DNA of 64,000 nt from an uncultured Flavobacteriaceae bacterium (GTDB lineage: Bacteria; Bacteroidota; Bacteroidia; Flavobacteriales; Flavobacteriaceae), in assembly GCA_947498845.1 (NCBI GenBank), contig CANMLX010000015.1, positions 1 to 64,000 on the forward strand, in the 5' to 3' direction. Below, piece after piece: positions 1 through 7,769 of this stretch. The position numbers and the translations under genes were made by a program. The number at the start of each line of letters is the position of its first letter. The stretch's first letter is position 1. A model generated the notes under the pieces. It saw only the letters and a list, made by a program, of their open reading frames with translations. It was not told the DNA's origin and did not search any database.

Positions 1-293
1 GAGTGAAATTAAAAAACGCAGCAAAGCGGTAGTATTTACAGTAGCTACAAGATGTAATAAATTTTTTATTGCATAAAACGGGTTAAATGATGACGATATT
101 GGTTGTAGGGCGGATTAGTTATTGAATTTATAGGGTTTTGGTACTTGATAAAGGATAGAGCATCACAAGAGGGGTATACTTTTTTAGCGATGGCAGGGTG
201 TACACTATTCAAACATAATTAATTGGAATTTAGCTTAAGCTCTCCCATATATGGTGGGTGACTTTTCCAATGCGAGTTAGACTCATAGCGAAG

Positions 294-317
294 CTCTAAT
301 GCATAATTAGGGTTAAA
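294..317 (-). repeat. Degenerate dispersed repeat, copy 1
   Basis: Read on the minus strand this is close to the sequence at 10691-10714: both contain TTTAACCC, then ATTATGCATTAGA, with two differences between these blocks (TA against AG). It lies in a gene-free region, as does the other copy, so it is probably the remnant of a dispersed non-coding element. Confidence 0.4.
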
Positions 318-375
318 AGAAATGTGCTTTATTCTGTAAATTCAATAAAGGAAATAGCATAGTGTAAATTATTAA

Positions 376-450
376 AAATGAAAAAGGTGAACATTCGTTC
401 ACCTTTTTGCCCCAAATCTACCATAAACTTAACCTACTTATGTTATGGTG
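376..450 (-). ncRNA. Candidate small RNA, copy 1 of a tandem pair
   Basis: Seen: on the minus strand a block beginning CACCATAACATAAGTAGG and ending AGATTTGGGGC (450 to 409) runs straight into a perfect hairpin with arms AAAAAGGTGAAC and GTTCACCTTTTT (408 to 381). A second copy at 702-627 has the same order. A TACATTTG box ends 3 nt before the block. CCATAA near the 5' end can pair with TTATGG further on. Inferred: an independent transcript of about 70-75 nt with a 5' stem and an intrinsic terminator. It could instead be part of the purF 3' region, but the promoter-like box in front of each copy argues for separate units. No protein-coding reading is convincing. Confidence 0.5.
381..408 (-). 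terminator. Intrinsic terminator of candidate small RNA copy 1
   Basis: Perfect 12-bp stem AAAAAGGTGAAC / GTTCACCTTTTT with a 4-nt loop. In the minus-strand RNA the 3' arm ends in a U run. The hairpin is symmetric and could also act on the plus strand. Confidence 0.65.
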
Positions 451-453
451 GCT

Positions 454-461
454 CAAATGTA
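454..461 (-). promoter_or_regulatory. Putative -7 box for small RNA copy 1
   Basis: TACATTTG on the minus strand matches the Bacteroidota -7 consensus TAnnTTTG and ends 3 nt upstream of the conserved CACCATAAC block. No clear TTTG -33 box was found at the expected distance. Confidence 0.4.
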
Positions 462-626
462 TATCTACAATTGTTTAGGCGGAAATATTTTGGTTAAACT
501 ACCTATAAATTGGCTTAAAGTAATTATGCTTAATTTAGATAAACTTAATGTAAGTTTTTTCTTATTTTTTTGAGAGAAAACTGTTTAGCTTAAAAACTAG
601 TTTTTAGATTAGAAATTAGGTGTAAA

Positions 627-702
627 ATAAAAAAAGGCGAACGTTAGTTCACCTTTTTTTGCCCCAAATCTACCATGAACTTAACCTACTTATGTTATGG
701 TG
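627..702 (-). ncRNA. Candidate small RNA, copy 2 of a tandem pair
   Basis: Same design as the copy at 450-376: the block from CACCATAAC to AGATTTGGGGC (702 to 661) has a single base change against copy 1, followed by a hairpin and U run. In the minus-strand RNA the hairpin pairs GGTGAAC with GTTCGCC through one U-G wobble. In the plus-strand RNA the same position would be a C-A mismatch. This asymmetry supports function on the minus strand. The 42-nt block is more conserved than the hairpin loop and flanks, as expected if the block is the functional part. It lies between the purF stop and copy 1. Confidence 0.5.
631..660 (-). terminator. Intrinsic terminator of candidate small RNA copy 2
   Basis: Hairpin with A-run and T-run flanks, GGTGAAC-TAAC-GTTCGCC-type on the minus strand, ending in seven T. 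It is also the first strong terminator downstream of purF and may end that transcript as well. Confidence 0.6.
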
Positions 703-705
703 ACA

Positions 706-713
706 CTAAGTTA
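706..713 (-). promoter_or_regulatory. Putative -7 box for small RNA copy 2
   Basis: TAACTTAG on the minus strand differs by one base from TAnnTTTG and sits exactly 3 nt before the CACCATAAC block, the same spacing as in copy 1. The repeated placement is the main support. Confidence 0.3.
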
Positions 714-814
714 TGAGTATTTGAAATAAAGAGATTAATTTTTTGGACGAAAAGCATATTTATCTGTCGAAATACACTTTATCCTGCTTATATGTAAAAA
801 TATAGTGTTTTAAA

Positions 815-2713
815 CTAATATGCGCGTTCATTGTTGCCTTCGTAAAAGTTTATAAATGCTCTATTTACCACACGATTTCCTCCATCGGTAGGGTAATCGC
901 CCGTAAAATACCAATCTCCTAAGTTTTTTGGACATGCTTTATGGAGGTTTTCTACGGGTTGGAATAATATTTTAACTTTTGCATTTATAGATGCATCACT
1001 TAATAGTTCTGCTATTTTTAACGATATTTCTTCGTCTGTAAAAAGCTCATAGATTTCTTTTACGTAGTTTTTTACATTTTTATCCTTAAGATCTACTTGG
1101 CTTTTACATTTTTTGTAAACATCTTCAACTATATGGTATTTATTATGGTCTTTTAGCAAAGCCAAAGCAGCTCTAAAAGCCACTAAACCTTCGAGTTTTG
1201 CCATATCTATGCCATAGCAGTCAGGATAACGTATTTGAGGTGCTGAGGATACAACTACTATTTGTTTTGGGTTGAGACGGTCTAGAATTTTTAAAATGCT
1301 CTTTTTAAGTGTTGTGCCTCTTACTATACTATCATCAATAATTACAAGATTGTCGTTGGGTTTTATAACGCCATAAGTAACATCGTAAACATGAGCAACT
1401 AAATCGTCACGACTACTATCATCGGTAATAAATGTTCTTAATTTAACATCTTTTATAGCTATTTTTTCAACACGAATACGTTCTGATAATATTTCTGTCA
1501 CCTCTTCAGCAGAAATATTGCGTTGTCCGTTTAATATCGTTTTGGTTTTTTGTTTGTTTAATTCGGATTCTGCAGTTTCTATCATACCAAAAAACGATGT
1601 TTCGGCAGTATTTGGAATGTATGAGAAAACTGTGTTTTTAGTGTCGTTATCTATAGCTTCTAACACTTTTGGCATTAGTAGCTTACCTAACATTTTGCGT
1701 TCCTTGTATATTTCGGCATCACTACCTCTGGAAAAATAAATACGCTCAAAGGAGCATGATTTTCTTTCTAGAGGGGCTAAAATTTGTTTAAATCGAACTT
1801 CTCCAGATTTTTTTGTGATAATGGCTTGACCAGGGTCTAATTCTTTTACGTCTTCAAATTTCACATTAAAAACAGTTTGTATAACTGGTCTTTCAGATGC
1901 AACTACCACAACTTCATCATCTTTATAATAATATGCAGGGCGGATACCAGCGGGGTCTCTTAAAACAAACATATCTCCATGACCAATTAAACCAGCCATA
2001 GCATAACCACCATCCCAATTTTTAGCTGCACGCTTTAAGATTTTGGAAACTTTTAATCGTTCTGCAATTTGTGGAGAAGCATCTCTTTTGTTATAGCCTT
2101 CCTTTTTTAAGTCTTTATAGATTTTACTAACAGCATCATCTAAAAAATGACCAATTTTTTCCATTACTGTAATGGTATCGGTGTACTCTTTTGGGTGCTG
2201 ACCTAATTCTATAAGGTTGTTAAATAGTTCTTTAACATTGGTCATGTTAAAATTACCAGCCATTATAAGGTTACGGTGCATCCAGTTATTTTGTCTTAAA
2301 AATGGGTGTACACTTTCTACACTGTTCTTTCCAAAAGTACCATAACGCACATGACCTAATAGTACTTCGCCCACATATGGGATATTCTTTTTTTGAGCAG
2401 CAACATCATCTATATACTCTGGATTGGTTTTTAAAGCACTATTAATACGATCATTTATTTGACCAAAAATATCCTGAATAGGTTGTTGAGCTATGGATCT
2501 AACCCTACTTATATAACGTTCTCCAGGTTTTGTATCTAACTTTATACTAGCAAAACCAGCACCATCTTGTCCACGATTATGCTGTTTTTCCATCATGAGA
2601 TACATTTTATTTACACCATAAAATGCGGTACCATACTTTTCTTTATAATATTCAAGTGGTTTTAAAAGTCTAATAACTGCAATCCCACATTCGTGTTTTA
2701 TAGCATCACTCAT
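815..2713 (-). CDS. purF: Amidophosphoribosyltransferase (PurF family)
   Basis: First committed step of purine synthesis: glutamine plus PRPP gives 5-phosphoribosylamine. The N-terminal class II glutaminase domain starts at Cys9 (HECGI), the expected nucleophile after removal of a short propeptide; RDPAGIRP follows at 252-259. The C-terminal phosphoribosyltransferase domain has the PRPP loop VIIDDSIVRGTTLKKS at 457-472. At 632 residues it is longer than the roughly 500-residue enterobacterial enzyme, which is usual for flavobacterial homologues. A PfkB-family kinase lies upstream on the same strand, separated by a terminator, so purF probably has its own promoter. purN and purD are elsewhere in the window, so the purine genes are scattered. 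The start codon gives MSDAIKHECG, placing the Cys correctly. Confidence 0.93.
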   Translation of the reverse strand: MSDAIKHECGIAVIRLLKPLEYYKEKYGTAFYGVNKMYLMMEKQHNRGQDGAGFASIKLDTKPGERYISRVRSIAQQPIQDIFGQINDRINSALKTNPEYIDDVAAQKKNIPYVGEVLLGHVRYGTFGKNSVESVHPFLRQNNWMHRNLIMAGNFNMTNVKELFNNLIELGQHPKEYTDTITVMEKIGHFLDDAVSKIYKDLKKEGYNKRDASPQIAERLKVSKILKRAAKNWDGGYAMAGLIGHGDMFVLRDPAGIRPAYYYKDDEVVVVASERPVIQTVFNVKFEDVKELDPGQAIITKKSGEVRFKQILAPLERKSCSFERIYFSRGSDAEIYKERKMLGKLLMPKVLEAIDNDTKNTVFSYIPNTAETSFFGMIETAESELNKQKTKTILNGQRNISAEEVTEILSERIRVEKIAIKDVKLRTFITDDSSRDDLVAHVYDVTYGVIKPNDNLVIIDDSIVRGTTLKKSILKILDRLNPKQIVVVSSAPQIRYPDCYGIDMAKLEGLVAFRAALALLKDHNKYHIVEDVYKKCKSQVDLKDKNVKNYVKEIYELFTDEEISLKIAELLSDASINAKVKILFQPVENLHKACPKNLGDWYFTGDYPTDGGNRVVNRAFINFYEGNNERAY

Positions 2714-2732
2714 TACAAATTACTATTTTATA

Positions 2733-2763
2733 TAAAAAATAAAACGCACTCTTTTAGAGTGCG
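2733..2763 (-). terminator. Intrinsic terminator after the PfkB-family kinase gene
   Basis: On the minus strand CGCACTC and GAGTGCG form a perfect 7-bp stem (2763-2745) around a 5-nt loop, followed by TTTTATTTTTT. It lies between the kinase stop and the purF start. Confidence 0.85.
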
Positions 2764-2768
2764 ATAGA

Positions 2769-3695
2769 TTAGGTTAATTCTATCTCAAAATGAGTTAGTT
2801 CTTTAAATCTTAACAAGCGTTTTTCAATATCACTTTTTGATAAGTTTTCAAGACGCTCGGTCCCAAATTTTTCTACACAGAAAGAAGCTAAATTAGAACC
2901 ATGTATAATGGCATTTTTCATATTCTCAAACGAGAAATCTTGAGTTTTTGCCAGATAGCCTGTAAAACCTCCTGCAAAAGTATCTCCTGCTCCTGTGGGA
3001 TCAAAAACTTCATTTAAAGGTAATGCAGGGGCATAAAATATATTATCATTATTAAAGAGTAATGCACCGTGTTCTCCTTTTTTAATGACAACATATTCAG
3101 GTCCCATTTCATGAATTTTTTTTGCTGCAACGGGTAGAGCATATTCTCCAGTTAACTGTCTTGCTTCTTCATCGTTTATAGTAATAACATCAATGCGTTT
3201 AATTACTTGCAGCAAATCATCTAAAGCACAATCCATCCAAAAATTCATAGTATCTAAAACTACTAATTTTGGCTTTTTGGTCATTTGATCCAATACACTT
3301 GCTTGTACTAAAGGATGCAAATTTCCTAACATCACAACGTCTGCATCTTTATAATCTATAGGTACAACCGGGGTGAAATCTGCTAATGTATTGAGCTCTG
3401 TAACTAAAGTGTCACGAGAGTTCATGTCATTATGGTAGCGGCCACTCCAAAAGAATGTTTTACCATTATTAACAATTTCTATTCCCGAAATATCAAGATT
3501 TTTACTGGATAGCAAGTCTAAGTGTTTTTTAGGAAAATCACCACCCACAACAGAAACAAGAGTAGCGTCTACATTAAAATAAGAGGCAGATAAACCAATA
3601 TAGGTTGCAGCTCCACCTAGAATTTTGTCGGTTTTACCAAAAGGAGTTTCTATGGCATCGAAAGCAACAGTGCCGACAATAACTAATTTACTCAT
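2769..3695 (-). CDS. PfkB-family carbohydrate/nucleoside kinase
   Basis: ATP-dependent kinase of the ribokinase superfamily, 308 residues, cytosolic. The N-terminal substrate region has GGAATY (27-32). The C-terminal signature DPTGAGDTF spans 232-240, with Asp238 as catalytic base and the GAGD anion hole. A Lys-Lys-Gly segment (205-207) fits the nucleotide site. The substrate cannot be read from sequence: ribokinase-, fructokinase- and adenosine-kinase-like enzymes share these motifs. Its place beside purF suggests a link to nucleoside or ribose metabolism, but that is inference. The gene is closed by a strong terminator before purF, and a TATATTTG -7 box lies about 22 nt upstream of the ATG. 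Confidence 0.85.
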   Translation of the reverse strand: MSKLVIVGTVAFDAIETPFGKTDKILGGAATYIGLSASYFNVDATLVSVVGGDFPKKHLDLLSSKNLDISGIEIVNNGKTFFWSGRYHNDMNSRDTLVTELNTLADFTPVVPIDYKDADVVMLGNLHPLVQASVLDQMTKKPKLVVLDTMNFWMDCALDDLLQVIKRIDVITINDEEARQLTGEYALPVAAKKIHEMGPEYVVIKKGEHGALLFNNDNIFYAPALPLNEVFDPTGAGDTFAGGFTGYLAKTQDFSFENMKNAIIHGSNLASFCVEKFGTERLENLSKSDIEKRLLRFKELTHFEIELT

Positions 3696-3716
3696 AAAAT
3701 AAACTAAAAAGTTTTT

Positions 3717-3725
3717 GCAAATATA
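3717..3725 (-). promoter_or_regulatory. Putative -7 box of the PfkB-family kinase gene
   Basis: TATATTTGC on the minus strand fits the Bacteroidota TAnnTTTG consensus and lies about 22 nt before the ATG. No well-spaced -33 TTTG was found. Confidence 0.45.
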
Positions 3726-4061
3726 CAGCGTTTAATTGCAAACACATATACTTTTAGTATTTGAATGTTAGTTTAGGAATATTTTTAGTTGTTGATGGGA
3801 TTAAAGTGTTTAAATAAGATTTCTTAAATACTAAAATTAAGGGTGTTAATTATAACTTTTGTGTTTTAAATGTGTAAATTCTACACATAATTGTAGCTTT
3901 TTTCTATATTTTATACAATTGGATACGCTTTATTCAAATAAGGTTGTTTTTTTAAATCTCTGTGAAATAGGTGTTTGTGGTTTTTGTCTGTTAATTTTGT
4001 TTAAATGGTACGTTTATTTCTTATAAGAACCCAACTAGCTACTGCTAACTAAACTAAACTA

Positions 4062-4103
4062 AAAAAAAGCCATCTTGAAAGTAATTTCTTGATGGTTTTT
4101 TTC
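4062..4103. terminator. Bidirectional intrinsic terminator without an obvious gene
   Basis: CCATC (4070-4074) pairs with GATGG (4091-4095), and inside it GAAA pairs with TTTC across a TT/TT mismatch. Eight A precede and seven T follow, so both strands give a hairpin plus U run. On the minus strand it could end long read-through from rnhA, about 650 nt away. On the plus strand no gene precedes it. Confidence 0.65.
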
Positions 4104-4251
4104 TTTTTACCAAAAAGATAATACCACATTGGCTGTAAAATGTAACATATATATTTGAGGTTAATTTTCGCTTTTTAAGCGACACAAATTAAAGTATAGT
4201 TGAACTACGGTTTTATTTTGAAACGAAGAGAAAGTAGAAAAGCAAGCTAAA

Positions 4252-4503
4252 TAACCTGAGTTCGACCTAAGAACACTATTTTTAAAAACACAAGCACCTA
4301 TATATCAAATACTTAATTTAAATAAGTGTATTATGTCACTCTTGAGGCTATGAAAATGTATTAATTTCTAGATAAAAACCACTAAACATCCCATCTTCTT
4401 CCTTAAATTACGATAAACTAGCGCGCTACTCTATCGTAATTGTAAGTTGAATCTAGCATGTTTATTGACTTTTATCTATGATTCTTAAATCAAACTCAGG
4501 TTA
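4252..4503. repeat. 252-bp element with imperfect terminal inverted repeats
   Basis: The left end 4252-4273 starts TAACCTGAGTT and ends TAAGAA. The right end 4482-4503, read in reverse complement, matches at 19 of 22 positions. The interior has no coding frame and holds a 10-bp hairpin at 4406-4441. The design suggests a non-autonomous MITE-like element or a decayed insertion-sequence remnant. No target-site duplication was confirmed. Confidence 0.5.
4406..4441. repeat. Hairpin with GC-rich palindromic loop
   Basis: AATTACGATA (4406-4415) and TATCGTAATT (4432-4441) form a perfect 10-bp stem. The 16-nt loop contains the self-complementary AGCGCGCT, unusual in this AT-rich stretch. It has no U run, so it is not a terminator. 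Confidence 0.55.
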
Positions 4504-4647
4504 AATAGTTGTTGTATTTTATAGTTTATTTGGTATAAGAGTACAAAACAAGTGACCTTTTAAAAAAACTTGTGTCTTATATAATGTAGTGAGACTACAA
4601 ACAAAACCTACTTTTAAGGTTATTTACAATACGTATTTAACCCATTT

Positions 4648-4730
4648 GGTTTCTTTACATCTAATTTAGTTATTGTCTCTCACTTTAAAGCCCCAAATCT
4701 TTGAAAATAACTAAATTAGATTTTGAAACC
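4648..4730. repeat. Long hairpin downstream of rnhA
   Basis: ATCTAATTTAGTTATT (4659-4674) is exactly complementary to AATAACTAAATTAGAT (4706-4721), and outside these GGTTTC (4648-4653) pairs with GAAACC (4725-4730). The loop holds GCCCCAAATCT (4690-4700), the same 11-mer that ends the conserved block of both candidate small RNAs near the window start, in the same orientation. There is no U run, so it is not a simple terminator. It begins about 20 nt after the rnhA stop. Confidence 0.6.
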
Positions 4731-4750
4731 TGTTTTAAAGTTTACAAGGT

Positions 4751-5392
4751 TTATTTTCTACCAAAATCTGCGGGGATTTCTCCCCAAGCTTTTGTTTCCC
4801 ATTTTACAATAACAGTATTATAAGTATTGCTTTTTAGCCAATCTACAGCGCGATCTACTAAGTCAAAAACAGGTTTATTCTTATTATTTCTCTGTAATTT
4901 GGTATTGCAGTTTTTCTTTTTTACCCAGCTTATTGCAGTTCTTGAATCTGTATAAATAATTTTATTACTGTTATTTTTTTTAAGCAATGCTAAACCATGT
5001 ACTATGGCTAAAAATTCTCCTATATTATTTGTGCCTTCTTTAAAAGGACCTTGAATAAATAGTTGTTTTTTGGTTTTGGTATCGACACCTCTGTATTCCA
5101 TTTTTCCTGGATTACCACTAGAAGCAGCGTCTACTGCAATAGAATTGTAATTTGGTAGACCTATTTTTTTAAGTTGTTCTTGAGATAATTCGCTTTTAAA
5201 TTTTGAACTTTTACCAACATAATCTTTATAATTGCCTTTTAAAGCTGTTTTTGCTGCCTCAAAAGTAGAAAAGGATTTATAAAGCGCGCCTGGAACATCT
5301 TTTATTTGCGCTTTACAATCATCCCAAGACTCAAAAACTCCAGTTTTGTGACCTTTCCAAACCGTATAATATTTTTTCTTTTTTTTACTCAT
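4751..5392 (-). CDS. rnhA: Ribonuclease HI with N-terminal hybrid-binding domain
   Basis: Degrades the RNA strand of RNA-DNA hybrids. 213 residues in two domains. Residues about 7-52 form the small hybrid-binding (viroplasmin-like) domain (YYTVWKGHKTGVF, then the FSTFEAAK helix). The catalytic domain from about 84 carries the acidic set Asp88 (VDAASSGNPG), Glu126 (NNIGEFLA), Asp149 (YTDSRTA) and Asp209 (IPADFGRK). The domain order is that of eukaryote-like RNase H1, which is common in Bacteroidota. The gene follows purN on the minus strand with an 18-nt gap, so they probably share a transcript. A large palindrome lies just beyond the stop. Confidence 0.9.
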   Translation of the reverse strand: MSKKKKKYYTVWKGHKTGVFESWDDCKAQIKDVPGALYKSFSTFEAAKTALKGNYKDYVGKSSKFKSELSQEQLKKIGLPNYNSIAVDAASSGNPGKMEYRGVDTKTKKQLFIQGPFKEGTNNIGEFLAIVHGLALLKKNNSNKIIYTDSRTAISWVKKKNCNTKLQRNNKNKPVFDLVDRAVDWLKSNTYNTVIVKWETKAWGEIPADFGRK

Positions 5393-5410
5393 AATAGTTT
5401 TCCAAAGGGA

Positions 5411-5983
5411 TTAAGGGGAGGGGCTTAATAGCTTTTCTACCACCTTAGGAAAATGCTCCATTTCTAATTCATGAATTTTAGCAGCAACATGTTCGGCTGT
5501 ATCGGTTTTCAATACATTACATTTTGCTTGAAAAATTATTGCACCTTCATCATAATTTTCATTTACATAATGTATTGTTATTCCAGTTTCAGTTTCATTA
5601 TTTGCAACTACAGCATTGTGTACATGCATACCATACATACCTTTTCCGCCATATTTAGGTAATAGTGCTGGGTGTACGTTAATTACTTTATTAGGAAATT
5701 CATTTAAAATAGTTTCGGGAAATTTCCATAAAAATCCAGCCAATACTATTAAATCTGGTTGAGAAGCTTTGAGAATATTTATAACGTCGTTAGTTTTTGT
5801 AAATGCAATGTTGTTAAAAGCTATGGCGCTAACCTTTAATTTTTTGCATCGATCTAAGACTTTGGCATGGGGATTGTTTGTAAGCACTTGAATAACAGAA
5901 GCATTATCGCTGTTGTGAAAAAACTTAATTAGATTTTCAGCATTAGTACCACTTCCGGACGCAAAAATTACAATTCGTTTCAT
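5411..5983 (-). CDS. purN: Phosphoribosylglycinamide formyltransferase (PurN)
   Basis: Transfers a formyl group from 10-formyltetrahydrofolate to GAR in purine synthesis. 190 residues, typical of the family. Seen: the phosphate loop ASGSGTNAENLI at 8-19, catalytic Asn102 and His104 in INVHPALLPKYGG, and Asp145 in NENYDEGAI. Divergent from acpP with about 185 nt between the starts. rnhA follows closely and is probably co-transcribed. The ATG chosen begins MKRIVIFASGSG, the standard N-terminus. Confidence 0.93.
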   Translation of the reverse strand: MKRIVIFASGSGTNAENLIKFFHNSDNASVIQVLTNNPHAKVLDRCKKLKVSAIAFNNIAFTKTNDVINILKASQPDLIVLAGFLWKFPETILNEFPNKVINVHPALLPKYGGKGMYGMHVHNAVVANNETETGITIHYVNENYDEGAIIFQAKCNVLKTDTAEHVAAKIHELEMEHFPKVVEKLLSPSP

Positions 5984-6129
5984 TATACAGACTGTAGTGT
6001 TAAAATTATTAAAACAAAAAAAAGAATAATTATTAACAATTAGAGGGTAAAAGGAAAATACTTAAACGTGTTTTTTGTAATTTGTAGTCACATTTTTTAA
6101 GTAAAAGCACTATTTAAAATAAAGTTTTT

Positions 6130-6137
6130 TATTTTTG
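6130..6137 (+). promoter_or_regulatory. Putative -7 box of acpP
   Basis: TATTTTTG, matching TAnnTTTG, lies 32 nt upstream of the acpP ATG in the purN-acpP divergent gap. A -33 TTTG is not clear. Confidence 0.4.
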
Positions 6138-6169
6138 CCAACTAATTAAACCTTTAAAATAACAAAATT

Positions 6170-6403
6170 ATGTCAGACATTGCATCAAGAGTAAAAGCGA
6201 TTATCGTAGACAAATTAGGAGTAGATGAAAATGAAGTTGTAGCAGAAGCAAGCTTCACTAACGATTTAGGAGCAGATTCTCTAGATACTGTAGAATTAAT
6301 TATGGAATTTGAAAAAGAATTCGATATACAAATACCAGACGATCAAGCTGAAAACATAGCAACAGTAGGTCAAGCGATTTCTTATATAGAAGAAGCAAAA
6401 TAA
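6170..6403 (+). CDS. acpP: Acyl carrier protein
   Basis: Carries acyl chains on a 4'-phosphopantetheine arm in fatty acid synthesis. 77 residues, acidic, with the attachment motif [12 protein letters not shown] and Ser37 as the modified residue. It is followed after 12 nt by fabF, the arrangement seen in many bacteria. The start is fixed by [11 protein letters not shown]. Confidence 0.97.
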   Translation: MSDIASRVKAIIVDKLGVDENEVVAEASFTNDLGADSLDTVELIMEFEKEFDIQIPDDQAENIATVGQAISYIEEAK

Positions 6404-6415
6404 GCACTGCATTTT

Positions 6416-7666
6416 ATGGAATTAAAACGAGTTGTAGTCACTGGATTAGGAGCTTTAACACCAATTGGAAATACCAAGGATGAATATTGGGAAGGTCTAA
6501 TTAGTGGTAAAAGTGGTGCTGCCCCTATAACTTATTATAATACCGAAAAGTTTAAAACTAAGTTTGCATGCGAACTTAAAGATTTTAACATTACCGATTT
6601 TGTAAATAGAAAGGATGCCCGTAAGATGGATAAGTTTGCGCAGTATGCAATGGTTGCTGCCGACGAAGCTATTGGGGATGCTAAATTAAATATAGATAAG
6701 GTAAATAAACTTAGAGTAGGTGTTATATGGGGTGCAGGTATTGGTGGATTGGAGACATTTCAGCAAGAAGTTTTAAACTTTGCTAGTGGAGATGGAACTC
6801 CAAGGTTTAACCCGTTTTTCATTCCAAAAATGATAGCAGACATAGCGCCTGCAAATATCTCTATAAAATATGGTTTTATGGGGCCTAATTATACCACAGT
6901 TTCGGCTTGTGCTTCATCAGCAAATGCATTATTTGATGCTTTAAATACAATACGTTTAGGGCATTGTGATGTAGTTGTAACAGGAGGTAGTGAAGCAGCA
7001 GTAACAATAGCTGGTATGGGAGGGTTTAATGCGATGCATGCATTATCTACTAGAAATGAGAGTCCAGAAACAGCATCTCGACCGTTTGATGGAACACGAG
7101 ACGGCTTTGTTTTAGGAGAAGGTGCTGGAGCACTAATTTTAGAAGAATATGAGCATGCAAAAGCAAGAGGAGCAAAAATTTATGCAGAGGTAGCTGGAGG
7201 TGGATTATCTTCAGATGCACATCATATGACAGCTCCACACCCAGAAGGTGTAGGTGTTGTTGAGGTTATGAAAAATTGTTTACAAAATGCGGGGTTAAAG
7301 CCTGAAGATGTAGACCATATCAATACACATGGAACTTCAACACCATTAGGGGATGTAGCAGAGCTAAAAGCGATTTCTAAAGTATTTGGAGATCATGCAA
7401 AAAAGATAAGTATTAATTCAACAAAATCAATGACCGGGCATCTTCTGGGTGCAGCAGGAGCCATTGAAGCTATATCAAGTATATTGTCTATAGAACATGG
7501 TATTGTACCTCCAACAATAAACCATACGACAATAGATGAAAATATAGATCCCGAATTAAATTTAACTCTTAATAAAGCGCAAAAAAGACCTGTAAACGTT
7601 GCGATGAGTAATACATTTGGTTTTGGAGGTCATAATGCTTGCGTTTTATTTAAGAAGATAGACTAA
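6416..7666 (+). CDS. fabF: Beta-ketoacyl-ACP synthase II
   Basis: Elongates acyl-ACP by condensation with malonyl-ACP. 416 residues, normal length. The thiolase-fold active site is complete: nucleophile Cys165 in VSACASSAN, first His in NTHGTSTPLGD, second His in KSMTGHLLGAAGA. The C-terminal GFGGHNACVLF is typical. Partner of acpP immediately upstream. rnc follows 103 nt later, so acpP-fabF-rnc may form one transcript. Confidence 0.96.
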   Translation: MELKRVVVTGLGALTPIGNTKDEYWEGLISGKSGAAPITYYNTEKFKTKFACELKDFNITDFVNRKDARKMDKFAQYAMVAADEAIGDAKLNIDKVNKLRVGVIWGAGIGGLETFQQEVLNFASGDGTPRFNPFFIPKMIADIAPANISIKYGFMGPNYTTVSACASSANALFDALNTIRLGHCDVVVTGGSEAAVTIAGMGGFNAMHALSTRNESPETASRPFDGTRDGFVLGEGAGALILEEYEHAKARGAKIYAEVAGGGLSSDAHHMTAPHPEGVGVVEVMKNCLQNAGLKPEDVDHINTHGTSTPLGDVAELKAISKVFGDHAKKISINSTKSMTGHLLGAAGAIEAISSILSIEHGIVPPTINHTTIDENIDPELNLTLNKAQKRPVNVAMSNTFGFGGHNACVLFKKID

Positions 7667-7769
7667 AAATTTAGAATGCAATAAAACCATAACGATAAAT
7701 TAATTTTTACAGTAAAATGGAACATGGTTTGTCAAAAATATCTTAAGATTTTAAGTATCAATATATTAG

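Larger units (their letters stand above)
1..814. other. Gene-free flank downstream of purF
   Basis: No convincing protein gene is visible. The stretch holds two tandem copies of a minus-strand block that ends in an intrinsic terminator (450 to 376 and 702 to 627, listed separately) and a degenerate dispersed repeat at 294-317. Positions 1-240 and 462-626 show nothing recognisable beyond AT-rich sequence. Confidence 0.6.
3726..4750. other. Gene-free gap of about 1 kb with several palindromic elements
   Basis: No open frame resembles a gene. The gap holds a bidirectional terminator (4062-4103), a 252-bp inverted-repeat element (4252-4503) with an internal hairpin, and a long hairpin (4648-4730), each listed separately. 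The stretch 3730-4060 precedes the terminator on the plus strand and could hold an untranslated transcript, but no clear promoter is visible. Confidence 0.5.

Noticed and set aside
2..76. Plus-strand tail frame (about 24 codons, ending FFIA)
   Set aside because: It may be the end of a gene cut by the window start, but it is too short to identify and not backed by any motif.
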